Source: Allacma fusca
Lineage: Eukaryota > Arthropoda > Collembola > Symphypleona > Sminthuridae
Length of the DNA stretch: 64,000 nt
NCBI GenBank assembly: GCA_947179485.1
Contig: OX359246.1
Span: 248,001-312,000 of the forward strand
Direction: 5' to 3'
Made by a program: the position numbers and the translations under genes. The first letter of the stretch is position 1; each line of letters starts with the position of its first letter. This document shows, piece after piece, positions 23,832 to 35,640 of the stretch. The notes below the pieces were generated by a model. The model saw nothing but the letters and a program-made list of their open reading frames with translations, made no database searches and was not told where the DNA came from.

Positions 23832-24874
23832 AAAGACTATGAGCATGAGACTTTTTTACAACTAAATATTCAAACTAATTATAAGATTGTGTCCTCTCAA
23901 GAGTATTCTGACATGGCATTTCTAGTTAAAACGGAGATTTGTGAATATGACTCACTATTTAAAAATATCTGTAAAATATCAGACTTATTACCTGTTAAAC
24001 ACAAGCCAGCATTTTTTTTACATACTACCTAAAGTTTATAAACTTCCTGTTAATGTGAAAACCTTTCCTCCAGGTAGACCTATTAGTGCTAATTGTAATA
24101 CGCTGAATATGTACATAAGCAAACTCCTCGATCTTATTTTACAGCCAGTAATGCTCAAAACTCCTCATATTGTCCTTGACATGAACCACTTTCTCCTACT
24201 ATTAAGCAAAATTGAACTAAATCCTCAACGGAAATGGCTCGATTCTAGATTTAAGCATGAATATTTAAAAATTTTCTCATAAGTACAGCGATTCTACAAT
24301 TGATTTTCTAGATGTAAAAGTCCATTTGTCTAACTCTATGCTTTCTACAACCTTATATACAAAACCAATGAGTAAGCAATTATATCTTCACTTCAATAGC
24401 AACCATCCTAAACACACACTTACTTCATTGCCGTACTCTCAAGGATTAAGAATCATCCGAATTTGTTCCGAAATAGAAAATAGAGAGATGCTTCTTCAAC
24501 AATTAATTTTAAATTTTAAAAAAAGAGGATACCCAGAAGACATCTTAACAGACGCGTTCCATAAATTGTGTAATTTGAACCGGGATTCGCTACTCCTCCC
24601 AAGAAAGAAAAAAATTCAACAATACATCTCCAATTTCAACCCCAGTCTGAAAGAAATTATACCTGTAGTCTCGATGAATAATTATGCTTATGAGAATACT
24701 GTATTTTTTGGCCTTACATATTTTAATTGTATAAAAGGTTTAAAAAAATTCGTATTGCAAGTTATAACTAATGAGTTTAAAAATTTGAAAGCAGAGCTTA
24801 GAATTCAAGCATCTAAATGTGAGATAAAGATAGCCTCAAAAAGAACAAAAAATATCTCTGAGTTATTCAAATGA
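23832..24874 (+). pseudogene. Penelope-like reverse transcriptase, 3' part, catalytic core deleted
   Basis: This continues the frame broken at 16690. Recognisable blocks are FYILPKVYKLP and FPPGRPISANCN (early RT fingers/palm of Penelope-like elements), LDMNHFL, then after 24282 the distal block DFLDVKVHL, TTLYTKPMSKQLYLHFNSNHPKHT and LPYSQGLRIIRICSE, ending in a LPRKKK-type tail at 24874. The catalytic palm with the aspartate pair between these blocks is absent, and there are frame changes near 24030 and 24290. This is an internally deleted Penelope-like element. No GIY-YIG endonuclease is seen downstream. Confidence 0.7.
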
Positions 24875-25640
24875 AGTTTAGAATACATATGTACACTGTA
24901 TTATATTATATTCAGTTCACGCCAGAGTTGCTTCAAATAAGTCTGTTATACTTATAGGTAAGTACTTACAATTAGTTTTTGTCGCCTGAATTCTGAGCAG
25001 TACTTTAGCTAGTTACAATCAATAACTTCAAGTTTTCATACAAGTACTTACAATTAGTCTACCTTGGGAATTACACTCCTCTTACGCTCGAATTTTGAAT
25101 AGGGCTTTCTCAAGTTTCAATCAGTAGCATCAAGTCAGTCTCATACTATATACCTGATTTGTCTGTTTTAATTTAAACTGACTTTTTTAAATTATTCCAT
25201 TAGACTCCAACAAATTGTTCTACGTATTTTTGTGAGCACATGGTAACATCATTAACTCAAAAATTCTGTTGATTACATTATATAATAATTATTATATTGA
25301 TATTTAAATTACTGTGACTATATATATGTATACACATAATCATGAGCTTCCGTAATCTTAATTCACATTGTGTGGCTAATATAATGTGGATTGCTTTTTC
25401 AGATATTTTTTGATTGATGCGTGGTCCTGTTAATTCAATTTGTAAACTACTTCTAGGACTTTTCTACCTCAAGGTCACTATTTTAACTATTTTAACTAAG
25501 TTCAGATTTCTAATATCTTCTCGCTTATTAATTTAATTTTAATCATGATGTGAATTGAAGATTTGTAATATATTCACGCTTATTAATTTAATTTTAGTTC
25601 TACTTCAATGTCCTAATGAATGTCATTTTTTCTTCACAGC
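24875..25640 (+). other. 3' non-coding part of the Penelope-like element with diverged duplications
   Basis: It contains a diverged tandem duplication of ~90-100 bp beginning AAGTACTTACAATTAGT (about 24960 and 25044). A second duplication of ~60 bp is based on TTCACGCTTATTAATTTAATTTTA-like units (about 25503-25605). No open frame. Confidence 0.45.
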
Positions 25641-25682
25641 CTGATGATGCAAATAAAAATGCGAAACTAGTCGCTTGAGTAA
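25630..25682 (+). ncRNA. hammerhead-ribozyme-like core
   Basis: In order: a 5' stem-I strand ending AGC, CTGATGA (25641-25647), a short stem II (GCA..TGC around an A-rich loop, with one extra T before it), GAAA (25663-25666), a one-pair stem III C-TA-G, then TC (cleavage after C25672), and the 3' stem-I strand GCT. All invariant core bases of a minimal type-I hammerhead are present. Penelope-like elements are known to carry such minimal hammerheads near their ends, and this one lies just downstream of a Penelope-like coding region. Stems are short, so activity may need a dimer. Confidence 0.5.
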
Positions 25683-25739
25683 AATCACATCAGGGCTGTC
25701 CAATTCACATTTTTACCAGTGGTTGCCTTTGGAATATTA

Positions 25740-26235
25740 TTATCAAACGTAAAAAACAGTCATTCGGCTTAAACAATCTTTATGAAACATTTGGTGTCTT
25801 AACAGTCATTGAAAGATACATATACGTAACTGCATCATTCACAAAATCACTACTATCGCAACCAGAAAAACTGCATTGTTTAACTGAAATTATAAAACCT
25901 ACAACCAGAACCACGACAAACTCACATTTCCTCAACATTCCTATTAAATCTTCTTTTTACCACAGATCTTTTCAATACAGAACTGCGATTCTGTGGAATA
26001 AAATACCCAGAAATGTACACTCTCAAATAAATATTAAAGACTTCCAATATGAATTAAGCAAATGGATTGTAAAACGACGATGTAGCAATATCTATGAATA
26101 CATTATATTTAATTAATTAAGAAGCATTAAGTAAAAATTGTTAGAATAATTTTAATCCAAATTCATATCCTAAATTAAGTATTATAAACTGCCTATTACT
26201 GGAAATCAGTGCTTGCACTGTGTTAATATGACAAT
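25740..26235 (+). pseudogene. LINE 3' fragment, C-terminal RT domain and tail
   Basis: An open frame with FGLNNLYETFGVLTVIERYI, then FYHRSFQYRTAILWNKIP, and a stop shortly after YEYIIFN. It matches the C-terminal region of CR1/Jockey-type LINE proteins and fits as the continuation of the fragment at 14122-14860. The 3' end carries AATAAAG followed by an ATTACATTACATT tail. Confidence 0.7.
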
Positions 26236-26296
26236 AAAGCCATTACATTACATTTATCTATTATAAAGACCAGCTCTTATTCTGTATAAGAATATG

Positions 26297-26661
26297 ATAT
26301 CGTCGGTGAAGAGGCAAAATGATCTAGGTGCATGATCGAGATTATAGCAATAATAATAATTGCAACCCTTATAAGCTACGTTTCCTCCTTGCAGAAGCTT
26401 TTTTTCTCAAAGAAATTTAGGACAGTACTTAGATCATTTTACTTCGAAGGAAAACTGTATGTTGGTCAGTTTGCTTTTAAAAAGGGTTGTACCTAGTTCA
26501 TTTTGCCGTTAGGGAAAAAGTTGTGTAGATCATTTTGATTCTAATCGATTATGTATTATGTATTGCCTCTTAACCGACGATATGGTTGCTGAAGAGGCAA
26601 AGTGGTCTAGTTGCTGTAGAAGCAGAGCGTAGACCATTTTGCCTCTTCAACGACGATATGT
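26297..26661. mobile_element. small TIR element with GAAGAGGCAAAATG ends
   Basis: The left end ATATCGTCGGTGAAGAGG is inverted at the right end (CCTCTTCAACGACGATAT, to 26660). An internal junction CCGACGATATGGTTGCTGAAGAGG near 26573 carries two further copies. This looks like two head-to-tail or nested copies of a MITE. No clear target duplication; superfamily unknown. Confidence 0.6.
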
Positions 26662-27440
26662 GTTATCATTGCGGTAAATGAGAATGCCACCAAATATTTT
26701 CTACCCTGTATTAAAGAGCACCTCCTAAGGCTAGCGGAAACATATATTTTCTTATTTTAGGAAAATATAAGGGTTCCCCTGGAAACCTTTCCTGTATGTG
26801 AGTATATTGATACTATCAAATTCGACTAATCCCAGAATATCTTGTGTCCCCACTACGCTGACGTATCCCAACATAAATTAATCTTTAAAAAAATGATACG
26901 ACAAAATTCCACACACTATGGAATAAGTTTTCTCAATGAAATTAAAATTAATTTCGTGTCATTGCCCATTTATCCTTGCAAAAAGACGGAAGGAAGGGAA
27001 GATTACATATGTACACGCTATACATATGACATATGCCTTAAAAGTTTTACCTACTAACGAATTATCCAACTTTGGACGATTCGTGTAATTATATGTACAT
27101 ACATAGGAGTTAGCCCAATAAAGAGGTTCCACTTACTGGAAGTTACATATCTGTAGATAGACATAAACAATTAACGTGATTGTCAATACCTACGAATCTT
27201 CCGCATTGGACAAAATCCTATAAAATTATAGGAACCACAATGCTTCATTCTTAAAACAATAAATGAATTGAACCTATACAAATGGTTCCATTGACACTCA
27301 GAGCAATTAAACATCATCACAATAATCCCGGAAGGATAACAAAAACTCTAGCAAAAATTGTGATTTTCAATAGAACCATTATTATAGGTATAATTAGTAC
27401 TTGGCAGTCTCCGCTGCAGCTACCAATCTAAATCCCCACT
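26662..27440. other. non-coding region upstream of the secreted-protein gene
   Basis: No gene seen. Short AT-rich frames only. Confidence 0.4.
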
Positions 27441-27485
27441 TCATTTTATACCTCAGGCCCGGCTTTAAATCTCGTATTTCAACTA
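27441..27485 (+). promoter_or_regulatory. core promoter of the secreted-protein gene
   Basis: A TATA-like TTTTATACC at about 27444 lies about 32 bp before an initiator-like TTTCAACT near 27478. That is about 25 bp upstream of the ATG at 27504, so the 5' UTR would be very short. Confidence 0.4.
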
Positions 27486-27503
27486 CAGAAGCACTTAACA
27501 ACC

Positions 27504-28557
27504 ATGAGGGTCGCGCTATTGCTTTTTGCCATAATTTACACTGCTCACGCAGCCGATAAAAAGGTTTGTTCTTATCTCATTAATTGACTATTCTTTGGTC
27601 TCTAAAAGTTTTGTCCCTAAATCAGGGGTCGGATTTTTGTAGGAAGACGGGAAGAATCTTCCCAGGGAAAAAATATTTCTGGCAGGGAAAATCTCAAAGG
27701 GAAGGGATTTACGAACATTTTACGAACAGGGTTTAAAATCGTTGACCTTTTTTTTCAAATTTGTTGACGGGTTTCAGGGAAATTTGTAAGGCAAACAGGG
27801 AATTTTGGCTTGATTGGCCAAATTTGGCAAGGATTTTTTTGGAAACAGGGATTTTGAAAATCGTTGACCTTTTTTTCAGCAGGGATTTTTGAAATCGTTG
27901 AGGACCTACCAGCAGGGAGAAAATAATCAGCAAGGAAATTCAGAAATAATCTTCCAGGGAGATTTACAAAAATCCGACCCCTGCCATAAATTATTATAGG
28001 GCATAATTATCCTTTGCCACAGCAATAATAATTCTTCTCGTTACATATAGTTTTAAGGAATTTCGAAGATAAAATGTTTACTCCTTTTGAAAGTGCCATT
28101 GAGTAAATCCTATTTATTTCGGGCTTCAACTTCCCACTATAACTATGACGTGTGATACTGTAAATTCTCACACAACTGTTACGGTACACACCCCTTTTAC
28201 AGTTGATTACAGTTGATTACAGTTTACCCTTGATTGCAGGACTGTGCGAAAGAGCTGGAAATATTACAGAAGCTTGAGAAGGAGACGGTACCTTTGCTGA
28301 AGTTGGATTGGACGAAAGTGCCGGATCCACTAGGTGTCTCTTTGGCAGTATTAATAAAGGGTCTCGTGGAAACTTTGAAAACTACACCCAAGGATAAGTG
28401 CGAGACTTGGGATATCCTATTCCATGACCTTGCCACAGCTGCAGAGTTATACGAAGTCAATAATCTGAAGGAATCCTGGGCTAAAATCCCTGCTGACATT
28501 GAGAAACCCCTCCATTCCTTTACAAGGAGTATTTACGAGCAGTACCATAAACTCTGA
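27504..28557 (+). CDS. small secreted protein of unknown function, two exons
   Basis: Exons are 27504-27563 and 28240-28557; the intron is GT..AG in phase 0. The product is 125 residues. The first exon encodes a classical signal peptide (MRVALLLFAIIYTAHA), with cleavage likely after AHA. The mature part is about 109 residues, mostly helix-prone and charged, with only two cysteines (DCAKEL and DKCETW), which could form one disulfide. Leu/Lys/Pro-rich segments such as LLKLDWTKVPDPLGV and FHDLATAAELYEV suggest a compact helical fold. I do not recognise the family. A TATA-like box, a short 5' UTR and AATAAA at 28605 suit a compact, strongly expressed gene. Its intron holds a hAT-type element at 27623-27983. 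Confidence 0.75.
27623..27983. mobile_element. hAT-type MITE (CAGGGGTCGG family) in the intron
   Basis: 361 bp with TIRs CAGGGGTCGGATTTTTGT / ACAAAAATCCGACCCCTG. The 8-bp duplication is CCCTAAAT / CCATAAAT (one mismatch). The interior is filled with CAGGGA, GGGATTTT and GAAAATC words. The same family occurs at 60804-61187, and a truncated inverted copy lies at 58690-58815. Confidence 0.88.
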
Positions 28558-28604
28558 AACAATCTTAACAAACATTCCGTTTCTGTCCAACTTTCAAATG
28601 AGAT

Positions 28605-28610
28605 AATAAA
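28605..28610 (+). terminator. polyadenylation signal of the secreted-protein gene
   Basis: AATAAA, 48 bp after the stop codon of the secreted-protein gene. Confidence 0.6.
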
Positions 28611-31600
28611 TTCCTTCATAAATATGACTAACTTCAATTATTATTATTATTATTAATATCAAATCTTTTCACACGCAAACTGTCCTAGCGCCATCATATT
28701 TCACTCAGTTTCATCGTCTGTCTTCAAATCAGTTGTCATTTCAGAGGACGTTCGTACATATTCATGTATAGATCCGATCAGAGCCATATTTTCAAGTTTC
28801 TAAAATTCAGAGTCATTTCATCACACAAGCTCTTTGTGAGCACAGTGTCCTGCTCCGTGTACATTATTAGGTGAATTTCATTCCAGTCACAGCATAAAAT
28901 TATATTTATAGTCACCTAAATCAATCTTGCTAGCTCATATAATAAATAATTATTACTGCGGTTTCACAAATTTTGTAAAATGTGTATTTTGAAAGAAAAT
29001 TAATTTATATGTTCCAGATTATTAACATGGATCTTCTAATTCTTGGCATTACCTGTAAGAGCAGAGAGCAAGGTTGGGAAATGTTACGTCAGGAGTAAAA
29101 GTAACAAAGATCTTATAATTTTTGTATGGATCACCTGGCTTAAAATAGCTTTATCCCAGCTGTTCATAAAGTATTTCAAAATGATTTCAACCACGGCTGA
29201 AATTCCCCACCTTGCTTTAAAGCCTACAGTAAAAATTGTTTGTCGGTTCCTTTGATTTATTTTTCCCATCATCATCACCGCGGTGATACATTTTATGGAT
29301 CTTATTCCAGCTAAATATGTACATAAAGTTTTCTTTCCTAGAAACACTAGAAAAAAACTTGCATTTTATTCAAAAACTTGAACATATTTCAGAGATCTCA
29401 CTCAAAGATTAAAGAGGAATTTTTCAACTTGTGAAGCATAATCCAGTACATCAGAATCCTAAACAGCATTCAGACCAAAGTAAATACCATAAAGCGTATT
29501 TTCTTTACTGCATCTCAACTATAGCAACTAAAATTTCATATAAATTAATTTCCAATTAATATCTTAACCAAATTGTGAGCAATGTTTTAATCCTGCGTAA
29601 AACATAAAAGGGCAGTTGATTCAATTCAACTTCCTTGATTGAAATTCACCCTGGTCTCACCCCTCCCCTGGTTTTGGAATCATCACTGGTGCTTCACAGG
29701 GGCGTTTTACTGCATCTTAAAAGTAATTATTTAATGTAACAATTTCGAAATGATTTTCAATCATGCAGTTGCAAGAAGATATCATTTAATGTACGAGATA
29801 CATATGTATGTACGTCACCTAAACTGATTTTAATTGGGAAGTTGACTCCCATGTGAAATATGTATAGGCTCTCTGGAGTAAGACAGACGATTCCTATTAT
29901 CGTTTAAGATTCTGCATATGGTTATGGGCAATGGTGTCAGCCTATCCTACATGTAGATTTACATGTAGGCTATTTAATCTCGTTGAGGGTTGAACATTTA
30001 ATTATGCAAATATTAGGGGAACATCATCCACTGATGAGAGGAAATCCCTATACTAACCATTATATTATTAATAAACAATTCCTTATCCTACTAAAGTCAA
30101 GTCACTATATGACGTACAGTAAAAATGTTTAAAGGAACTGGGCAAAGTTTACAAAATAAAATTAATGAAGTTTGAACAACAAAAATGAACTTTACTGCGG
30201 GAAATACGAAGGATTTTGAAACATGATTTTTTCCCCGAAGTTCAGTGATGCTTCCTGCCTAAGTGTCAAGTGTACAATGGATTGTGAAGGATGTCTTTTA
30301 CATATCAGGAAAATGGTTCGTAGATCCAGCCATTAAGCACGAAAAAACAAATGGATATATAACCTCATGAATGATGCGGGAATGAAGAGAAGACGGCAGT
30401 GGTGAAGGCGAAAGTTTGCAGTCGGAGCAGTGAAAGAATTAAAACGCCAGGCCAGGGGTGTAGTCCAACCCTTACTATGTACTTATTTCTACCAACGTAC
30501 AGACAGGGCAAAACCTTCACTTCCAACTATAAGCATACACTAGACTCCTAGAGCGAACAACCTTTTAGGGGAAATTTCTCTGCAAGGACAGGAATATTCA
30601 AACTCACTCCGGGTTGTCACAATTATAATATTTTTCCCTGATGGGAACGTCCCCCCTATAGAAGCAAAATTTAGTTGCTTTGAGGGATGCTCTTAAACTG
30701 AGAGTGTACTGCATTCGATGCATTGACGCCCTATCCTGAAACTGAATCGTAAGTAATCGTACCTTTCCAAGACGTATTTTTGTCTGCATGTGTGTACGTA
30801 TGTATGCATGCCCAAACACTTAAAACTCTTGGAGTCTTTGCTTAAAGGAAGTTACATCGAGGACCTGAATTTGCCTGTACGTGTTAATTGTATCTTTTGC
30901 TGTAGTTCAACAGTGCTATTTGAAGAAAATCTACGGAGATGAATAACTAATTGTACATACATTTCTATATAATAACATATAGATACTTAAAAAAAGGTTA
31001 GATGGATCCCAGCTTTTATGTTTTGATATTAACTTTGATTTTCTGGAAGGGTTAATCTAATTACTACATTTCATTTGTTTTATGTGCTCGTAAAATAGAA
31101 CGCGAATTTTGCTCATAGTAATGTGGCCTGTGATGTGACTGCGACAGTAGAGACAACCAGCTTTAGGATCATTGTATCTCGACTCATAGTATCTTTTGAG
31201 ACATGAAAATCTATATCCACAGAGAGCTTGAAATCATCTCGCAAGTTGTAATTATTAGCGTCTTCAACTTGAACCCATACAGTTCATGCAATAGGTTTAA
31301 GTGCTTTGCAAATCTGTTTTTCAGGTAAATATGTACTGAATTATATTGACCAGGACTGAATGAGTAACTACAGTAAATGTCAAATAACAAGAGCATCCAG
31401 GTACGGAGTGGATGCTTATTCCATTATGGGGCCAAACTCTTGCAATTAAATATACAACTGATTGTGAGATTGATGTTGCGTAGGGACATAGCATGGTATG
31501 TTTCCATTGTTTCTAATTGTATTTTATCCTTGTGTATATATGCATATGGTGTGTATAAGCTTTGTGGCATCTGAATATCTTAGTTCTGTAACTCTGCATA

Positions 31601-31849
31601 TCAACATTAATACGATCCAGCCTTCGAAGGGAAATCCCTAAATAGGGACACCAATGGAGCATGTTCCCGTTTACCAGATAATTAATGCCTCTTTATACGT
31701 TTTGAGTATGGACCTCATTGCATTGGAGCCAAATTTTTCTACTTTTAGGGTTGCTCCCAAAGTCCTCTGTGTCGCATGCCTTTAAGGAATCTCCAACTTA
31801 TGCATATTTTATATCTTTTGTAGTTATTAACGTATGGTATTCTATATAT
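28611..31849. other. non-coding AT-rich region
   Basis: No coding exon could be supported on either strand. A TCACCGCGGTGA palindrome lies near 29275. No complete mobile element recognised. Confidence 0.45.
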
Positions 31850-32653
31850 TAGAGCATCTCGGGCGGTTAAAATTTACGGGTAAGCCCGCAAAAAGCCCGG
31901 CCCGCACGGGCTTCGAGCGGGTACGGGTAAAAATTATTACGTTTGGCGGGTTACGGGCGGGTACGGTCTTTTCATCGCGGTTAAAAAAGACCGTGAAAGC
32001 CCGTAAAAGCTCGTGAGAAATTCCATTAGTTGTGAATGCAGGAGCAGCGGTTGTGAATGTACATAGACTTGAATGACTTGAACGAATTTCAGGCGTTTGT
32101 AATTTTAGCTTTCAAACAAACTAAGGCTTGGTGTACGATAGAGCATCACCCCGTGGGATATTTTAGGCCCATGCCCGTCTGCACGACTGTTACTAAATAA
32201 CAAATGCAGGTATGGAAGAAAACTTTTCTTGCATACCTGCTATTGTTATTTAGTAAGTTTCATTTCTGTGGAAAAAACCATTTAGTCTAGAAGATGAATC
32301 CTGCTTGTAGTTCAAGTATTTGTAATAAGAATCCAGAAGTTAACATTGTAATAAATTCAAGAACGCCACCAGAAGTGCTTTCCAAAGCCGAAATAGCAGC
32401 ATAAGCTTTTGTATTGCCTTCTTAATAAACAAGGTAGTTTAACGACTGTATGTAACGGTCAAGAACGCCAATATTTTAAAATACAGTTTTTCAGTATTTA
32501 AGATGTATGGTATTTGCTACGGGCTTTTTTTAATTTTGCGGGCCGGGCCGGGCTTTTTTGATAAACATTAATTTCGGGCCGGGCGGGTACGGGTAAAACG
32601 TTACGAGCCACGGGCAGGCACGGGCCTAAAATATCCCACGGGGTGATGCTCTA
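31850..32653. mobile_element. hAT-type non-autonomous element, CGGGTACGGGC words
   Basis: Exact 8-bp duplication CTATATAT (31842-31849 and 32654-32661). Ends are TAGAGCATC / GATGCTCTA. The subterminal regions are packed with CGGGTACGGG, GCCCGGCCCGC and GGGCCGGGC words on both strands. An internal inverted copy of the right end (TAGAGCATCACCCCGTGGG, about 32141) lies about 290 bp inside the left end, so the element may be a rearranged or self-nested form. Confidence 0.88.
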
Positions 32654-32661
32654 CTATATAT

Positions 32662-35640
32662 ATGCCCATTCATATAACACATACTGGAATCTCGTTGATA
32701 ATTGTAAATGTCTTTGAAACTATCAGCTTAAAATAATGCTTTTGCAAGAAAGTCCCGGAAAGGAAGTTCTCGTTTAGTACTGCATGTATGTAGATGTCTT
32801 GATTGTTTTGTTACAATAAAATCCTACAGTTAAATTGACTTATTGTTGGTAATTTTATTGCCGTTTTAATTACATGCTTTTAATCCATATTGAGTGCAGT
32901 GGTAATACTGCAGTTTAACCTGATGTTGACAAGTACAGCATAAATCTACATAAAGCGTGGCTCACATCATTTGAAAGACCATACAAATAGGATCAACCAG
33001 AAAATTTCACCATCTCTGAATTTAACATAAATTAGAGGGGGGACGGAAGATTTTGAAAAAATATCGGGACTGAGACGGGACAGGAATTTTGTCCGTAATA
33101 AAAGCTCTAGTGTACGCTTGTATAAGTAATTCAAGGTTTGGACTACTTCCACTGAAATTTAGTTCTTACACTGGAGACTGGACTCTCAACATTCTTCTCT
33201 TCATTTAGAAATATTTTATGAATTCATCCCCATTCTCGCCGAAACAAGTCATTACGGTGTTGCTCAAAAATGAAATTCGGATCCAAATGGACGATTCATC
33301 AATCTGAGTGGTACATAGTTAGGTATCTAAGAATTTTATTGTGTAAATTTGTAGGACCACAAGCTTCTTCTGTACCTCAAACGTTTCATAAAATAATGCC
33401 CAATTCACAGAAACAGAGATGCAATATCTGCAATTACTTATTTAGTCCAATGACTTATTCTAAAAGCATTTATTCGGTCATTCGATCCCTAGGCACGTGT
33501 AATTATAGTTATAATCTACTCTAATTCCTACTGCTACATTCACTACTCGGATTTCACAAATAATATTGGATGTACTTGCTTTCGTGGAACTGTCAAGCCA
33601 CAAGGTTGCATTTCTCGTAGACAACTCCTCATATTTTCAATGTTTTAACTTGGGGAGACTTTGCTACCCTGTGGGTGCAGCGTGTAGCAAGTATTAGTAC
33701 AGAAAATGACTCCAAAGGTTCCTTAGCTCTATTATCATTATTATTAATTTTATTCGTTGTGTCAAATTGTAAGGTGAACATAAATGCTGGTTTTCTGGAC
33801 AAAATTAAACAGCTGACTATAATAGACTAGGTTAATTCATCCCTATAAACTTAATGAATACAAATTCCAGTCTAACTTCATTAAAGAGTTTACGAATGAA
33901 AGTTTAAATCGACTTTGAATTGATCAAGTTCTATCAGTAGCTAAAATATACAGGCTCTTTTCTTAATGTCTGGTGAAACTAATGGATTTTTTCGAGTAGG
34001 ATCTCCGATGAGTAGAAAAATTCCTGGGTCATTTTGTTCTGACAATGAAAGTGTCCCGTGAAAGAGGCGCATGATATGGAGGGATATTTTTTTGTAATGC
34101 TTACACTGTGTATCACGTCTAGAATAAATTCTAGTTCCACAGAAAGTCAAGATCTCACTTTGTACTTTTACTGTATGTGTATAAACATAAATTGACTCCC
34201 AATAACGAGATATAGCAAAACCGAAGCTATGCACAAATAAATACAGTGGATTTCCCATATAGTGGTTTCCTCTTAGATGGCATTCGCTCTTTAATGGCAT
34301 CAAAAAACCCTCCCAGAGGTTTGCAATGTTAAAGGTATACAGTATAGTGCAAAGATGGGCCCCTTGCCTATATCTAGGCCCTTTTATAGGCAAAAATTCT
34401 AGGGAGGAAGCAAAAAAACAAGAATCTAGGCTAGGATATAGGCAAGGTTCAATGGGATTTATATGCAAATAAAATATTATAGGAAGTTTGGGAAATAAAT
34501 ATAGGCATCTAGGAAATTTAGGCTAGGGGCTTCATAAATAAATATAATATGAAGGGAGCAGGTATGCAACTGATGCCGACATGCCGAGTAGGGGTATAGT
34601 CATGCAACTGATGCACTCAACAATAAAATGTATGCATATAATTTCAAAGAGGGATGTATGTATAAGTTTGCATTCGCAAATCCCTACCTTTTATACTACA
34701 ACAAATTAGTAATGATTGTAAAAATGCGGAGAAGTAAAGCATGTTATAGCAAGATTGTTAGGACATCTGGTCGACAATGGTGTAACAAATTTTCAGCGTG
34801 GAACAGACCAACAGATCAACGTAGCAATACATAAATGTAGTATTATTAAGTACAGGATATTTCGACATACACACATGCGGGGTTTTCGGTTTTCTGTAGT
34901 GACTTTAAGGGTGCACTTATATAGTAGCAGTTATATAACAAGTTATATATCATGTAAGCAGTAGTTTTGAACTTCCTAATAGGGTATAGTTGCATGATAC
35001 TCTCAAAAGGAATATTATAAGAACATTTATAGGGATATGTATACGTAGGTAGGCATCTCCCTGTTTCTTATATTATAGGAAGGAACTTCGTGTTGCTTTA
35101 GCCTTTATAGGATTTAAGGAAGGCTTTTAGTTGAGCATTTCCTTAAAAGGGGGAGATAACTTGGCGAGGATTATAAGTGGAAATCAAAAGAAAAACCACA
35201 CACCTCTACTATTTAAAAATATTAATTGCATACTAGTGTACAAAATGCAAAAAAGACCACAAGCTAGTAAGATTTCAACGTGTCTGCAATACCATGGTTT
35301 GTACAGTGTGTCACTAAACTATTGTCCCTCATTAATCCATAACATAATCAGTAAGAGTGCCTCGAAACCTCTTGTTGAATGGTATTTAGGGAAGCATTTT
35401 TCCAGTTTTATTTGAAGAACAGAGTAAATTATGGCAATAAAAATTATTTACATCAACAGATGGCCAACTCCGAATATCCGCGATTAACATACGGATTATC
35501 GTAAACACAAGTACTACTTATATCCTACCCGTCGGATCTTTACTAACATTGAAAATGCAATACGTAGTTGCTCTGTCTCAAATGTACATGTTTGGCGCCG
35601 TTTGTATTATTGTACTTTAAACTACAAAGTTTAGATGGAG
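32662..35640. other. non-coding region with repeat fragments
   Basis: No supported gene. A mariner/pogo-like end (TACAGTGGATTTCCCATATAGTGG) sits at 34242 without a matching partner. A region rich in TATAGGCAAGG/CTAGGCC words (about 34354-34520) resembles a decayed word-saturated element. A segment GCAGTTTAACCTGATGTTGACA near 32911 recurs near 51222 with one difference. Confidence 0.4.
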
